A stretch of 64,000 nucleotides of DNA. Origin: Desulfarculales bacterium UBA696 (GTDB lineage: Bacteria > Desulfobacterota > Syntrophobacteria > Syntrophobacterales > Syntrophobacteraceae). The notes beneath the pieces are model-generated. The model worked only from the letters and a program-made list of their open reading frames with translations, was not told where the DNA came from and made no database searches. A program made the position numbers and the translations under genes. The stretch is taken from positions 1-64,000 of the forward strand of contig DBMO01000072.1 in the NCBI GenBank assembly GCA_002298995.1, given 5' to 3'. Below, piece by piece: positions 7,479 to 15,376 of this stretch (position 1 is the first letter of the stretch; each line of letters begins with the position of its first letter).

Positions 7479-9581
7479 TCAGCGCTTGAATTCATGGACC
7501 AGCGGCGACTTGCCGGCAGTCCAGATCCCTTTTGCTGTGTTTGTCCCGGCCGCAAAGGCTAGATAGCTGTACTGGCCGTAGTGTGTGATCTTGCGGGCCG
7601 CAGCCGAAACTGAATCGCTGCCCGCTCTCGATGTGGGCACAAACAGGGCGGTTAGATTATTTCCGGGGCCGGTAAATACAATGAAGAGGCAATCGGAATT
7701 TTCGCTCGAAACTGAATCCCCCAAGGAGAATTTATCGGAGGATACCTTCAGTTCGGGTGGTGCTGCTGAAAACCTTTCTCTGAGCTTGCCGGATTGTGGA
7801 AAGCCGAAAAATAGAACGTCCTTATTCGCAATCTGATTCAGGTTAATGTCCTTTTCCGGAATAATCTGCGTGTGAGGCTTGTTCAAACCTGCCAGCAGGA
7901 CCTCGAAATGGGAGGCCGCAGCGGCCGGAATCGCTGCGGAAAGGACTGCCACAAGGTCTTTCGATCCTTTGAGACTGTTTACGGTAGCTGGAATTTCTTC
8001 CGGGTAGAGGAGCCTGAAAAGGTCCGTGTCAGGGTCGAGTACAAGCTTTTGAGGCTCGCTACGACTATCGATTGCAAATTGCGATGACTGGCCGCTTATT
8101 TTCACGTCCTTGTCTATTCTTTCGCCGGTTGGGTCAAAAAGGGCGACCTTTGCGTCCAGGTCGAAATACGGCGTAGTTTGTACAACCGTCCCGCTGACCC
8201 TCCATCCCGCTGCGATCTTCTTTGCCGTAACATTCTGGAGCTTTAGTTTCGGGGCGCCTTCCCTGAGCAGCCACTGATCGAAAAACCGCTTCGATTCGCG
8301 CTCATTCCATCTGTTTTCCGAGGCGAAGACTTTCCTGAAATCTTCCCAAGACGTTAACATCTGGAACCTCTGTGAGTAGATCCGCATAAGAGAGTTCCAG
8401 AAGGAATCATCCCCTATCTTCTTGCGAATCATGTGGAAAACAAAAGCTGCCTTCCCATATCCGACTGCCTTGGTGGCGGGGTCGGTACGCGCTGCAAAGC
8501 GAATGAGGGGGAAATCGCCGTGGGATGACGCAAGTGTTGCGAACTCCCTTAGTATCTGGCGCCGGTAATCCTGACCCTCCTTTGAGGAGGCTATCTCGCG
8601 GGAGAGATAATCCGCAACGTAGGTAGTGAGTCCTTCGCACCAGTTTCCCGCATTGTAGTCAACCAGCACGCCGTTTCCCCACCAGCAGTGGGCGATTTCG
8701 TGACGCAGACTCGTTTGCGGGATGAAGGGGAGGCGCAGGACCTGCGTGCCTAGCAGGGTATAAGAAGGGAAGCCGTATCCGGTCGGGAAGAAATTCTCCA
8801 CGGCTGCAAATTTCGGAAAACCGTAAGGCCCGTGGAGCGAGCTATAAAATGCAACGTGAGACGATGAGGCTTTGATGTAGGTGTCGGAGAGATCGTCCGA
8901 CTCGGGAAAAAAGAAGGTGTAAAGGGGAACTTTTCCTTCCTTGCCTGACCTGATCGAGTATCTTCCCGCCGAGAGTGAAATTCCGTGCCTTAATCCATCT
9001 ATCTTCCACGACGACACGCTGTGCTTGTCCTCGTCGGTATTCCCAAGAAATTCGCCTGCCGTAACCGCATAGACCCCGCGCGGGGCAGTAACCTTTATTT
9101 TAAACGAGCTTAGACCAACGATTCGCGGATACCATCCCGATTCAGGAAGCAGGAAAACGCCTTTATCGGAGATCGTCCCTTCGACACCGAATCCCGGATT
9201 GTCAAAGCTGGCTGGAGCAGATTCAACCTGGTCGTTGAATACGGCCAGGTAGCTAATATCCACGGTAATTGTTTTACCACTGAAGGAACGATCGGGCCAG
9301 ATCGTAAGTTCCCCGGAATGGAATGCATAGCTGGCCCCCGCACCCCCAATTGAGACCGAGCGGATATCTGCCCCCTGCGCTACCGAGAATTTAAGTTCGC
9401 GGTTTCCCCAGTCATCAATTGAAACCTGGTCCCGGACAAGTGCGGAGTGGGATTCCAGGTTAAGTTCCACGGACAAATCGTGCCGTGAAACCGCTGCCAG
9501 CGCATTATTATCGGCAGCGAGCATTAGAAGGACCGCCGCCACTGTAAGATATCCAATTAAGCTTGATGCAGAGGGTTTCAT
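7479..9581 (-). CDS. Secreted M1-like zinc metallopeptidase
   Basis: 700 residues with an N-terminal signal peptide (hydrophobic LIGYLTVAAVLLML followed by ALA). A beta-rich N-terminal domain precedes the gluzincin motif HEIAH, with the third zinc ligand in WCEGLTTY. The glutamate is 17 residues after the second histidine, where M1 peptidases usually have 18. The catalytic domain ends near residue 480 and is followed by a beta domain and a C-terminal region of unknown role. It is probably an exported aminopeptidase or related scavenging peptidase; substrate unknown. The frame extends to a GTG at 9620, but the ATG at 9581 gives a proper signal peptide. The RBS is weak for both. It stands alone between repeat-rich spacers. 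Confidence 0.8.
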   Translation of the reverse strand: MKPSASSLIGYLTVAAVLLMLAADNNALAAVSRHDLSVELNLESHSALVRDQVSIDDWGNRELKFSVAQGADIRSVSIGGAGASYAFHSGELTIWPDRSFSGKTITVDISYLAVFNDQVESAPASFDNPGFGVEGTISDKGVFLLPESGWYPRIVGLSSFKIKVTAPRGVYAVTAGEFLGNTDEDKHSVSSWKIDGLRHGISLSAGRYSIRSGKEGKVPLYTFFFPESDDLSDTYIKASSSHVAFYSSLHGPYGFPKFAAVENFFPTGYGFPSYTLLGTQVLRLPFIPQTSLRHEIAHCWWGNGVLVDYNAGNWCEGLTTYVADYLSREIASSKEGQDYRRQILREFATLASSHGDFPLIRFAARTDPATKAVGYGKAAFVFHMIRKKIGDDSFWNSLMRIYSQRFQMLTSWEDFRKVFASENRWNERESKRFFDQWLLREGAPKLKLQNVTAKKIAAGWRVSGTVVQTTPYFDLDAKVALFDPTGERIDKDVKISGQSSQFAIDSRSEPQKLVLDPDTDLFRLLYPEEIPATVNSLKGSKDLVAVLSAAIPAAAASHFEVLLAGLNKPHTQIIPEKDINLNQIANKDVLFFGFPQSGKLRERFSAAPPELKVSSDKFSLGDSVSSENSDCLFIVFTGPGNNLTALFVPTSRAGSDSVSAAARKITHYGQYSYLAFAAGTNTAKGIWTAGKSPLVHEFKR

Positions 9582-9597
9582 GGGATGGTAAGCCGCG

Positions 9598-9717
9598 AAT
9601 AGGTTTTTTGGTCGGGGCACGTAGGGTGAGCACTGTCAAATCGTGCCCACCATGTCGGGTGCGATTCTGAGAAGACGGAGGGCATAAGAACCCGTGCCCA
9701 CCCTAAATCAACCTATT
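9598..9717. repeat. 120-bp palindromic intergenic element (TAGGGTGRGCAC family)
   Basis: The 12-bp arms TAGGGTGAGCAC (9622-9633) and GTGCCCACCCTA (9694-9705) are complementary with one mismatch. An outer pair AATAGGTT (9598-9605) and AACCTATT (9710-9717) extends the palindrome. A further GTGCCCACC lies inside it (9643-9651). Related shorter sequences occur at 39106-39132 and 56586-56594, so this is a dispersed intergenic repeat. Confidence 0.6.
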
Positions 9718-9722
9718 TGGAT

Positions 9723-10847
9723 TTAGTTTACAATCTTCCTCAACGTATCTGCCACGTAGGACAGGTTGGAATCGCTCATGCCGGGATAGAAGGGGAGGGA
9801 TATCGTCGAATCTCCGATGTGCTCGGCAATTGGAAAAGCTCCAGGCTCAAAGCCGTAGTTTTGTGCGAAGTAGCTTAGCAGGTGAATGGCCCTGTAGTTT
9901 ACCGTGGCGCCCACTCCATTTTCTCCCAGTTTCCGGAGGATATGGTCTCTTTTGTCTTTGTCAACCCAGATGGTAAACAGGTGGAGGGCGCTTTTCGAAT
10001 TCGTGGCGATTTCGGGGCAGCGTATTCCGGGTATTTTTTCGATTACCCGGACATACTTCTCCCACAGATCGGCGCGCTTTTTCCAGGTGGAATCGATCTT
10101 TTCAAGCTGGGGCAGAAGCAGCGCCGCGCGGATATTGTCCATGTTGTATTTCCACCCGCACTCGACCATGTCCCAGTGCCGGTAGTTGCCCTTGTGCCGG
10201 TCGGCGGCTTCACTCGACATGCCGTGCTGGCGAAGCATCAGCACTTTCCTGCCAAGGTCCTCGGATCTCGTGGCAACCGCGCCGCCTTCACCGCAGGTTA
10301 TGTTCTTGGTCGCATAAAAGCTGAAACAGGCACTGTCGCCGAGTTGTCCCGGCCTGATCCCGTCGCGCTCACCCTCGATACAGTGCGCAGCGTCTTCGAT
10401 GATCTTCAACCCGTGCTTGTCGGCGACTGCTTTTATCTTTTTCATGTCGCACATCTGGCCGTAGAGGTGCACGGGGATTATCGCCTTTGTTCTCGGCGTA
10501 ATCGCCGCCTCAATTTTTGAAGGATCTATCAGACCGGTATGAGGCTCGACATCCACGAAAACCGGATGCGCTCCCGTGTGTATCACGGCTGTTGCGGTGG
10601 CGATAAAAGTCATGGGAGTGGTAATTACCTCATCCCCGCTGCCGATCCCCATTGCCAGGAGTGAGAGATGAAGCGCGGCGGTGCAGCTGGTGAGCCCTAC
10701 AGCGTAATCCAGTCCCGTGTAGCGCGCAAAATTGGTCTCGAACTCACTGACATACGACCCGGTGGTTAAAAAGATCCCATCCAGGCACTCCAGGATCTTT
10801 TCTTTTTCATCGCGGCCGAGGCCGTGTTTGAAGAATTCAACTTTCAA
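9723..10847 (-). CDS. DegT/DnrJ/EryC1/StrS-family sugar aminotransferase
   Basis: 374-residue PLP-dependent aminotransferase that would convert a 4-keto (or 3-keto) nucleotide sugar to an amino sugar. The PLP lysine is in SFYATKNITCGEGG. The substrate-loop and active-site stretches (TSCTAALHLSL, VHLYGQMCDM, IEDAAHC) are in family order. The proposed start is the TTG at 10847, because it overlaps the stop of the upstream SDR gene (TTGA) and GGTGGA lies just before it. Longer upstream readings would encode residues shadowing the SDR gene. It is last in the five-gene amino-sugar operon. ArnB, PglE, VioA and FdtB all belong to this family, so the exact sugar is open. Confidence 0.88.
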   Translation of the reverse strand: MKVEFFKHGLGRDEKEKILECLDGIFLTTGSYVSEFETNFARYTGLDYAVGLTSCTAALHLSLLAMGIGSGDEVITTPMTFIATATAVIHTGAHPVFVDVEPHTGLIDPSKIEAAITPRTKAIIPVHLYGQMCDMKKIKAVADKHGLKIIEDAAHCIEGERDGIRPGQLGDSACFSFYATKNITCGEGGAVATRSEDLGRKVLMLRQHGMSSEAADRHKGNYRHWDMVECGWKYNMDNIRAALLLPQLEKIDSTWKKRADLWEKYVRVIEKIPGIRCPEIATNSKSALHLFTIWVDKDKRDHILRKLGENGVGATVNYRAIHLLSYFAQNYGFEPGAFPIAEHIGDSTISLPFYPGMSDSNLSYVADTLRKIVN

Positions 10848-11872
10848 TGCCGTTCCACCCTGCCGTTGCGCGTCATGACCTTTATGTCTTTCATCCACTC
10901 GATAGGCTTCCACCACTCCCGGTTCTGGTCATACCAGCGAATGGTTTGTTCCAATCCCTCATCGAAAGCTCGGCCGGGGCCGATATCGACGACACCGCCA
11001 ACTTTATCGGTAGACGATATATGGTGCTGGACCTGCCCCAGCCTGTCACCCACGAATGTGATAAGGTCATCGGAGCGGCCGGTCGCGGCAAGTACCTTCC
11101 TTGCGATGGTAAGGACATCGAGATCGAAGCCCGAGCCAATGTTGAAGACCTGCCCGCATACATTCTCCAACGGGGCGTGAATCAAGGCGTCGAGCCTTTC
11201 GCAGGTATCGTGCACATGAAGCCAGTCCCGCCTTGCGGAGCCTTCGCCGTGTACGGTCAGCGGCTCGTTTTTTATGGCGCTGGTTATAAACCGGGGAATC
11301 ACCTTCTCAAGGTGCTGACGCGGCCCGTACTGGTTGAATGGGCGCACGATTACCGCCGGAATTTGGTAGGTGGCCCAGTACGAGTAGACCAGCCTGTCGG
11401 CGCCGGCCTTCGCGCTTGCGTATGGAGACATCGGATTTAAAGGGTGCTCTTCGGTCATCGGCTCTGTCAGGGCGGTGCCGTAGACCTCCGAAGTCGATAT
11501 GTGAATAAATCTTTCGACGTGGTTCATGTGTTTGAGGACGGCATTGGAAACGGTCTGAGTGCCGATAACATCGGTCATGAAGAATTCTTTGTTGTCGAAA
11601 ATGGACCTCGCGACGTGAGATTCCGCCGCGAAGTGGACCACCAAGTCGCATTTTCCGACTAGCGTATTTACAAGCTCATCGTTTCTGACATTGCCGTACC
11701 AGAATTCCACGCGGGGAGATTCTTTGAAGAGCGCCGGCAGATTATGCGGATTTCCGGCGTAGGTGAGCGCATCGAGGATGATAATCCGATCTTCGCTATA
11801 CTTGTTTAGCCAGTATTCGACGAAGTTGCTTCCGATGAATCCCGCCCCTCCGGTGACGAGGAGTTTTCTCAT
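10844..11872 (-). CDS. NAD-dependent sugar-nucleotide dehydratase/epimerase (extended SDR)
   Basis: 342 residues. TGGAGFIGSN at residues 7-16 is the Rossmann nucleotide site; STSEVYG near 130 and YASAK near 152 give the catalytic Thr-Ser-Glu and Tyr-x3-Lys. The RPFNQYGPRQ stretch resembles RmlB. RmlB-type dehydratases usually have Thr-Asp-Glu. The Thr-Ser-Glu here also occurs in GDP-mannose dehydratase and in UDP-glucuronate decarboxylases such as ArnA and UXS, so the substrate is uncertain. It would supply the keto sugar used by the adjacent DegT aminotransferase. Its start overlaps the acyltransferase stop by four bases (ATGA), and its stop overlaps the aminotransferase start. Confidence 0.88.
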   Translation of the reverse strand: MRKLLVTGGAGFIGSNFVEYWLNKYSEDRIIILDALTYAGNPHNLPALFKESPRVEFWYGNVRNDELVNTLVGKCDLVVHFAAESHVARSIFDNKEFFMTDVIGTQTVSNAVLKHMNHVERFIHISTSEVYGTALTEPMTEEHPLNPMSPYASAKAGADRLVYSYWATYQIPAVIVRPFNQYGPRQHLEKVIPRFITSAIKNEPLTVHGEGSARRDWLHVHDTCERLDALIHAPLENVCGQVFNIGSGFDLDVLTIARKVLAATGRSDDLITFVGDRLGQVQHHISSTDKVGGVVDIGPGRAFDEGLEQTIRWYDQNREWWKPIEWMKDIKVMTRNGRVERH

Positions 11873-12702
11873 TTCTGTGCTCCGCTGAAGGGAATAAACT
11901 TCGCCTTTTCCGGCAGAAGGTAATGCATAAAATTGCGTTCGATTTCGGTGTTTCTTTTCGTGTAAGTCCTGTCTGCCACGTTGAAATAAGTCCTTCCGGG
12001 ATCTGGTTGTTCCGGATACCCGTTGACTACCTCAATATCATGGTTCCGCGCCTGCCCAAGTCCGGCCAGAAAATCATCGAGATATTCGTTCATTTTGGTG
12101 AATTTGGTTTCGGCCGGGACTTCCTCGAACTGCGGCCCGAGCTTGTGGGTTAAATCTACCGCCGGTACGCCGGCATAAATCCTGTTTTCGAGCATATCGT
12201 TCAGCACCACCGAACCCGCCAACGCCATGCTCTTTTTATGCGCATGTATCGGAGCGACCACGCACTGTCCAGCTATCCACACGTCGTCTTCGATAACCAT
12301 CGGCCTGGTGGAGTTAAACCGGCATCCTTCAAGGGTGTCGCCGAATTTAATATGAGTCCACAGCTGTGTGTAAGCGGCGATACAGACGTTGTTGCCAAGC
12401 CTTAATTCAGCTTCGGCGTTCAGTATTACATTCTGTCCTATCCAGCAGTTATGTCCTATTGTTATCGGAAAAGGGGCGAAGATGAAAGTATGATTGTGGA
12501 TCTTCGTGTAATCAAGAATCGTTACTTGATTTCCGATGATTTTGACCTCTTCGCCTATGAAGACGTTATCGCCGAAGGTAAAGGATTTTGGTTCGTCACC
12601 GATGCCCAGGATCCTGACATTATTTTCCACTGTTAAATTGCTGCCTATGGATATTTCGCTTTCTTTTACACCATGGCATGGCAGATCTTTGCAAAATACC
12701 AT
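11869..12702 (-). CDS. Left-handed beta-helix (hexapeptide-repeat) acyltransferase
   Basis: 277 residues with repeated [LIV]-G-x4 hexapeptide units (for example IGSNLTVENN, ITIGHNCWIGQNVILN, LRLGNNVCIAAY, MVIEDDVWIAGQCVV) between about residues 18 and 185. A roughly 90-residue tail of unknown fold follows. Families of this fold acetylate or otherwise acylate sugars from acyl-CoA or acyl-ACP. With a sugar SDR and a DegT aminotransferase directly downstream, N-acylation of the amino sugar is the likely role. AGAGAGG lies eight bases before the ATG at 12702. The 3' end overlaps the SDR start (ATGA). Confidence 0.85.
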   Translation of the reverse strand: MVFCKDLPCHGVKESEISIGSNLTVENNVRILGIGDEPKSFTFGDNVFIGEEVKIIGNQVTILDYTKIHNHTFIFAPFPITIGHNCWIGQNVILNAEAELRLGNNVCIAAYTQLWTHIKFGDTLEGCRFNSTRPMVIEDDVWIAGQCVVAPIHAHKKSMALAGSVVLNDMLENRIYAGVPAVDLTHKLGPQFEEVPAETKFTKMNEYLDDFLAGLGQARNHDIEVVNGYPEQPDPGRTYFNVADRTYTKRNTEIERNFMHYLLPEKAKFIPFSGAQK

Positions 12703-12714
12703 GAAAACCTCTCT

Positions 12715-13662
12715 TCAGGTCCTTTTTTCTACCACGTATAGCGGTCTTTGCTTCACGTCCATATAGATTCTGCCGATGTACTCGCCCACAATGCCAATCG
12801 CAAGCAGCTGGACGCCGCCCAAAAAAAGCATGCCGGCGATCAGGCAGGCCCATCCCGTAGCTGCATCACCAAGGAAAAGCCATTTTAAAATTAAATAGAT
12901 CCCGGGCGGAAAACTGAGCAACGTTACGATAAATCCGATTCCCGTGGCAAGCCGAAGAGGCAGGTTCGAGAATGCTATTATGGTTTCAACTCCAAGCTTC
13001 ATGAGCTTGGAAAGAGTGTACTGTGTCTCTCCCGCTTCCCTTTCCGGCCTGTCGACATCGACATAGTCGGACGAAAATCCCATCCAGTCGATCAAGCCGG
13101 GAATAAACCTTGCCTGCTCCCTCATTTGCACGACATGGTTGCAAACCCGCCTGGTGATTATCCGGAAAACGCCGACGTCCGGCCTTATCTGAAACGAGCT
13201 GAGCTTGTTAAAGACCGAATAGAAGATCCTGCTGGAGAGCTTTTTGCCGGCAGAATCGGCGCGGGAACGCCGCCTGGCGTAAACGACCTCAAAACCCTGT
13301 TTGCACCGTTCGAGCATTTTGGGAATCTCTTCGGGCCGGTCCTGCAGGTCGGCATCCATCAAGACGACATAATCGCCGCGAGCGTTGTCCAAAGCCGCGG
13401 TTATCGCCACATGCTGCCCGAAATTCCTGGAAAATTTGATGCCTCTTACGTTGGGATCATCTCCGCATATTTCCTCGATCTTTTTCCAGGAACCATCCTT
13501 GCTGCCATCATCCACCAAGACAATTTCATAGCGGCCGGCAACAGTCTTGAGAACAGCGGCGAGCCTTCGGCACAATTCCGGTAAAATCCGCTCCTCGTTA
13601 TAAACGGCGACCGCGGCTGAGATTTCCACCCGACTCTCGCAGGCGGCATTTTCTTCGTTCAT
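12715..13662 (-). CDS. GT2 glycosyltransferase with two C-terminal membrane helices (GtrB/ArnC/DPM1 type)
   Basis: 315 residues. The GT-A domain has VAVYNEE near 20, VDDGSKDGS near 50 and the metal-binding DADLQDRPEE near 100. Two membrane helices (about 230-255 and 270-295) lie near the C-terminus, typical of enzymes that load a sugar onto polyprenyl phosphate. In this operon it would make the undecaprenyl-phosphate donor used by the GT39-like protein encoded just upstream. A TTG at 13671 is possible; the ATG at 13662 is preferred, though GGTGG is rather close. Spacing to the acyltransferase gene is 12 bases. Confidence 0.88.
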   Translation of the reverse strand: MNEENAACESRVEISAAVAVYNEERILPELCRRLAAVLKTVAGRYEIVLVDDGSKDGSWKKIEEICGDDPNVRGIKFSRNFGQHVAITAALDNARGDYVVLMDADLQDRPEEIPKMLERCKQGFEVVYARRRSRADSAGKKLSSRIFYSVFNKLSSFQIRPDVGVFRIITRRVCNHVVQMREQARFIPGLIDWMGFSSDYVDVDRPEREAGETQYTLSKLMKLGVETIIAFSNLPLRLATGIGFIVTLLSFPPGIYLILKWLFLGDAATGWACLIAGMLFLGGVQLLAIGIVGEYIGRIYMDVKQRPLYVVEKRT

Positions 13663-13684
13663 ATCCACCAAAGTCCCGTTCGTA

Positions 13685-15166
13685 TCAGAGATGTCTGTAG
13701 ATCATCAAATCGTCGATTATCCGGACAAGTTCATAATCTGTGAAAAGCTTCCCTGCTAGGAGTTCGAGCGCCGCCGGGTGCGGTTTAAGATAGCGCACGT
13801 TTACAGGCTTTACGATAAAGGCAGGCTCTTTGGCAAGTATTTCCGCAAGTTCCGATTCAACCGTGGCCGAAGGTCCGTGGAATGCCTTGACCAGGTACTC
13901 CCGGCCGATATTGCTCGGGTGGGTGGTTATGGCTGCAATGGGCTTGGTATTCTGAAACCAGTGCACGATGTGCCCGGCCATGAAATAAACAGGGGCATTA
14001 TCTGGGTTTTCATTTTTGAGAAATTCGTGGAGTTCGTAAGCCGGACCGTAGGTGAGCCTTTCTCCGGCCATGGCCCGAGGTGCCACCGGCCTGTATGCGT
14101 CAACCACGGCCCATGCGGGGAAAATCAGCAGGGTGGAGGAGGCCAAGGCGATTACAATCCCTGCTCTAAAACTTAAAAGGAAGTCCAGAAAAAGGGCCGC
14201 GATCAGCGCAATAAATGGAAAAACCTGCACCAGGTAATGTTCGTACGCTTGGCCGGTTCGAAGGATTGAGAGGCCCGTTGCGGCGAGGAAGAAAAGTATG
14301 ATTGGAAGGCGCGAGCGGATTGCCTCGGAGAAATTGCGCCACGATAGGGCCGCGTAGGCCAGGCCACAAAGAAAAAAGCCGGCAAGAAACACGTTTTGAG
14401 AAAGATATTTGAAATCGATGAATCGACCCAGGTAAGTGAATACCGCCTGTGAGGTTCCGAGCTGCGAAACCGAATAGCTGAGGGGGGCTCTGTAGAGAGT
14501 GGTTATGAAAAGCTCTGAATTACCTGTCGATAGGTAAGGGAGAAAGAAGAAGGCAACCGGAGCGATGCCTCCGGCAGCGTATGCCGCTGCGGATTTAAGC
14601 GTCGAGGTGTTTGTCCTGATTAATCTTCCACATAGAACAAACGGAACGCTCAACATGGCCAGGTAGATCAGGTTGAGGCGGATCAGGCAGGCGCATGAAA
14701 CCAGCAATCCGGCAAAGAAAAAATCGCGCGTTCGGAATTTCTCCTTGAGGAGCAAAAGCAAAGCTCCCGTGAGCGGAGCGATTGCGAGCGTCTCCGAGGT
14801 CGTCCCTCCCCCCGAGAGCGAAATGGTGCTGTAGAGGATGAGCAAGAGCGCCGCTATAAGGCCCGTGCGGGAATTTTTCAGTTTTTCTCCCGAGAGATAG
14901 ACAAACCAGGCCGCCAGCAGCATAAATAGGGCCCCGCCCAGGCGGATGCCGGGAATTGTTTTGCCGAAGGTGATAATCATTGTCGCGAAACAATATATGG
15001 AAAGAGGGGGCATAAAAGCCCACAGCTTCACATAGGGAAGATTTCCGTCCACAACGTCTTGTCCCATCAGGATATAAGTGCTCTCGTCGGGATCTATAAC
15101 GTCGGGAAAGAAGAATGGCAGGCGCACCAGGAGCGTTACCGCGGCAAGAATCAAAAAAACCTTCAT
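13685..15166 (-). CDS. GT39-like membrane glycosyltransferase (ArnT/PMT superfamily)
   Basis: 493-residue polytopic protein with about ten hydrophobic helices. An acidic IDPDES motif sits in the first periplasmic loop (about residues 24-29), the catalytic feature of polyprenyl-phosphate-dependent GT-C enzymes. A soluble C-terminal part (about 370-493) lies in the periplasm. It would transfer the lipid-linked sugar to lipid A, protein or another envelope acceptor; the acceptor is unknown. It is the first gene of the five-gene operon. The ATG at 15166 lacks a strong RBS. Confidence 0.82.
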   Translation of the reverse strand: MKVFLILAAVTLLVRLPFFFPDVIDPDESTYILMGQDVVDGNLPYVKLWAFMPPLSIYCFATMIITFGKTIPGIRLGGALFMLLAAWFVYLSGEKLKNSRTGLIAALLLILYSTISLSGGGTTSETLAIAPLTGALLLLLKEKFRTRDFFFAGLLVSCACLIRLNLIYLAMLSVPFVLCGRLIRTNTSTLKSAAAYAAGGIAPVAFFFLPYLSTGNSELFITTLYRAPLSYSVSQLGTSQAVFTYLGRFIDFKYLSQNVFLAGFFLCGLAYAALSWRNFSEAIRSRLPIILFFLAATGLSILRTGQAYEHYLVQVFPFIALIAALFLDFLLSFRAGIVIALASSTLLIFPAWAVVDAYRPVAPRAMAGERLTYGPAYELHEFLKNENPDNAPVYFMAGHIVHWFQNTKPIAAITTHPSNIGREYLVKAFHGPSATVESELAEILAKEPAFIVKPVNVRYLKPHPAALELLAGKLFTDYELVRIIDDLMIYRHL

Positions 15167-15376
15167 TTCGTGCGAGAACCCTCCTGAACCCTGCTTCGCG
15201 GAATCCGTGCCTTAAACCTGATCCGGCAAAAATGAGAAGGCGGCGATGAAGAAACCGGCAGCCTTGCCCGAATTGCCTGCTGTTCGTGAAATATCGGTCA
15301 ACTGTGCCAAAAATCTTCTTGTCTAACAAGAAATAAATTGAAGTCTCGGGAATGGTCCCTTGAAGGTTGGGTTTCG

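Noticed and set aside
10848..10916. Longer N-terminus for the DegT aminotransferase starting at 10916
   Set aside because: The extra residues are a shifted reading of the upstream SDR gene; the TTG at 10847 overlaps that gene's stop and matches the family's N-terminus.
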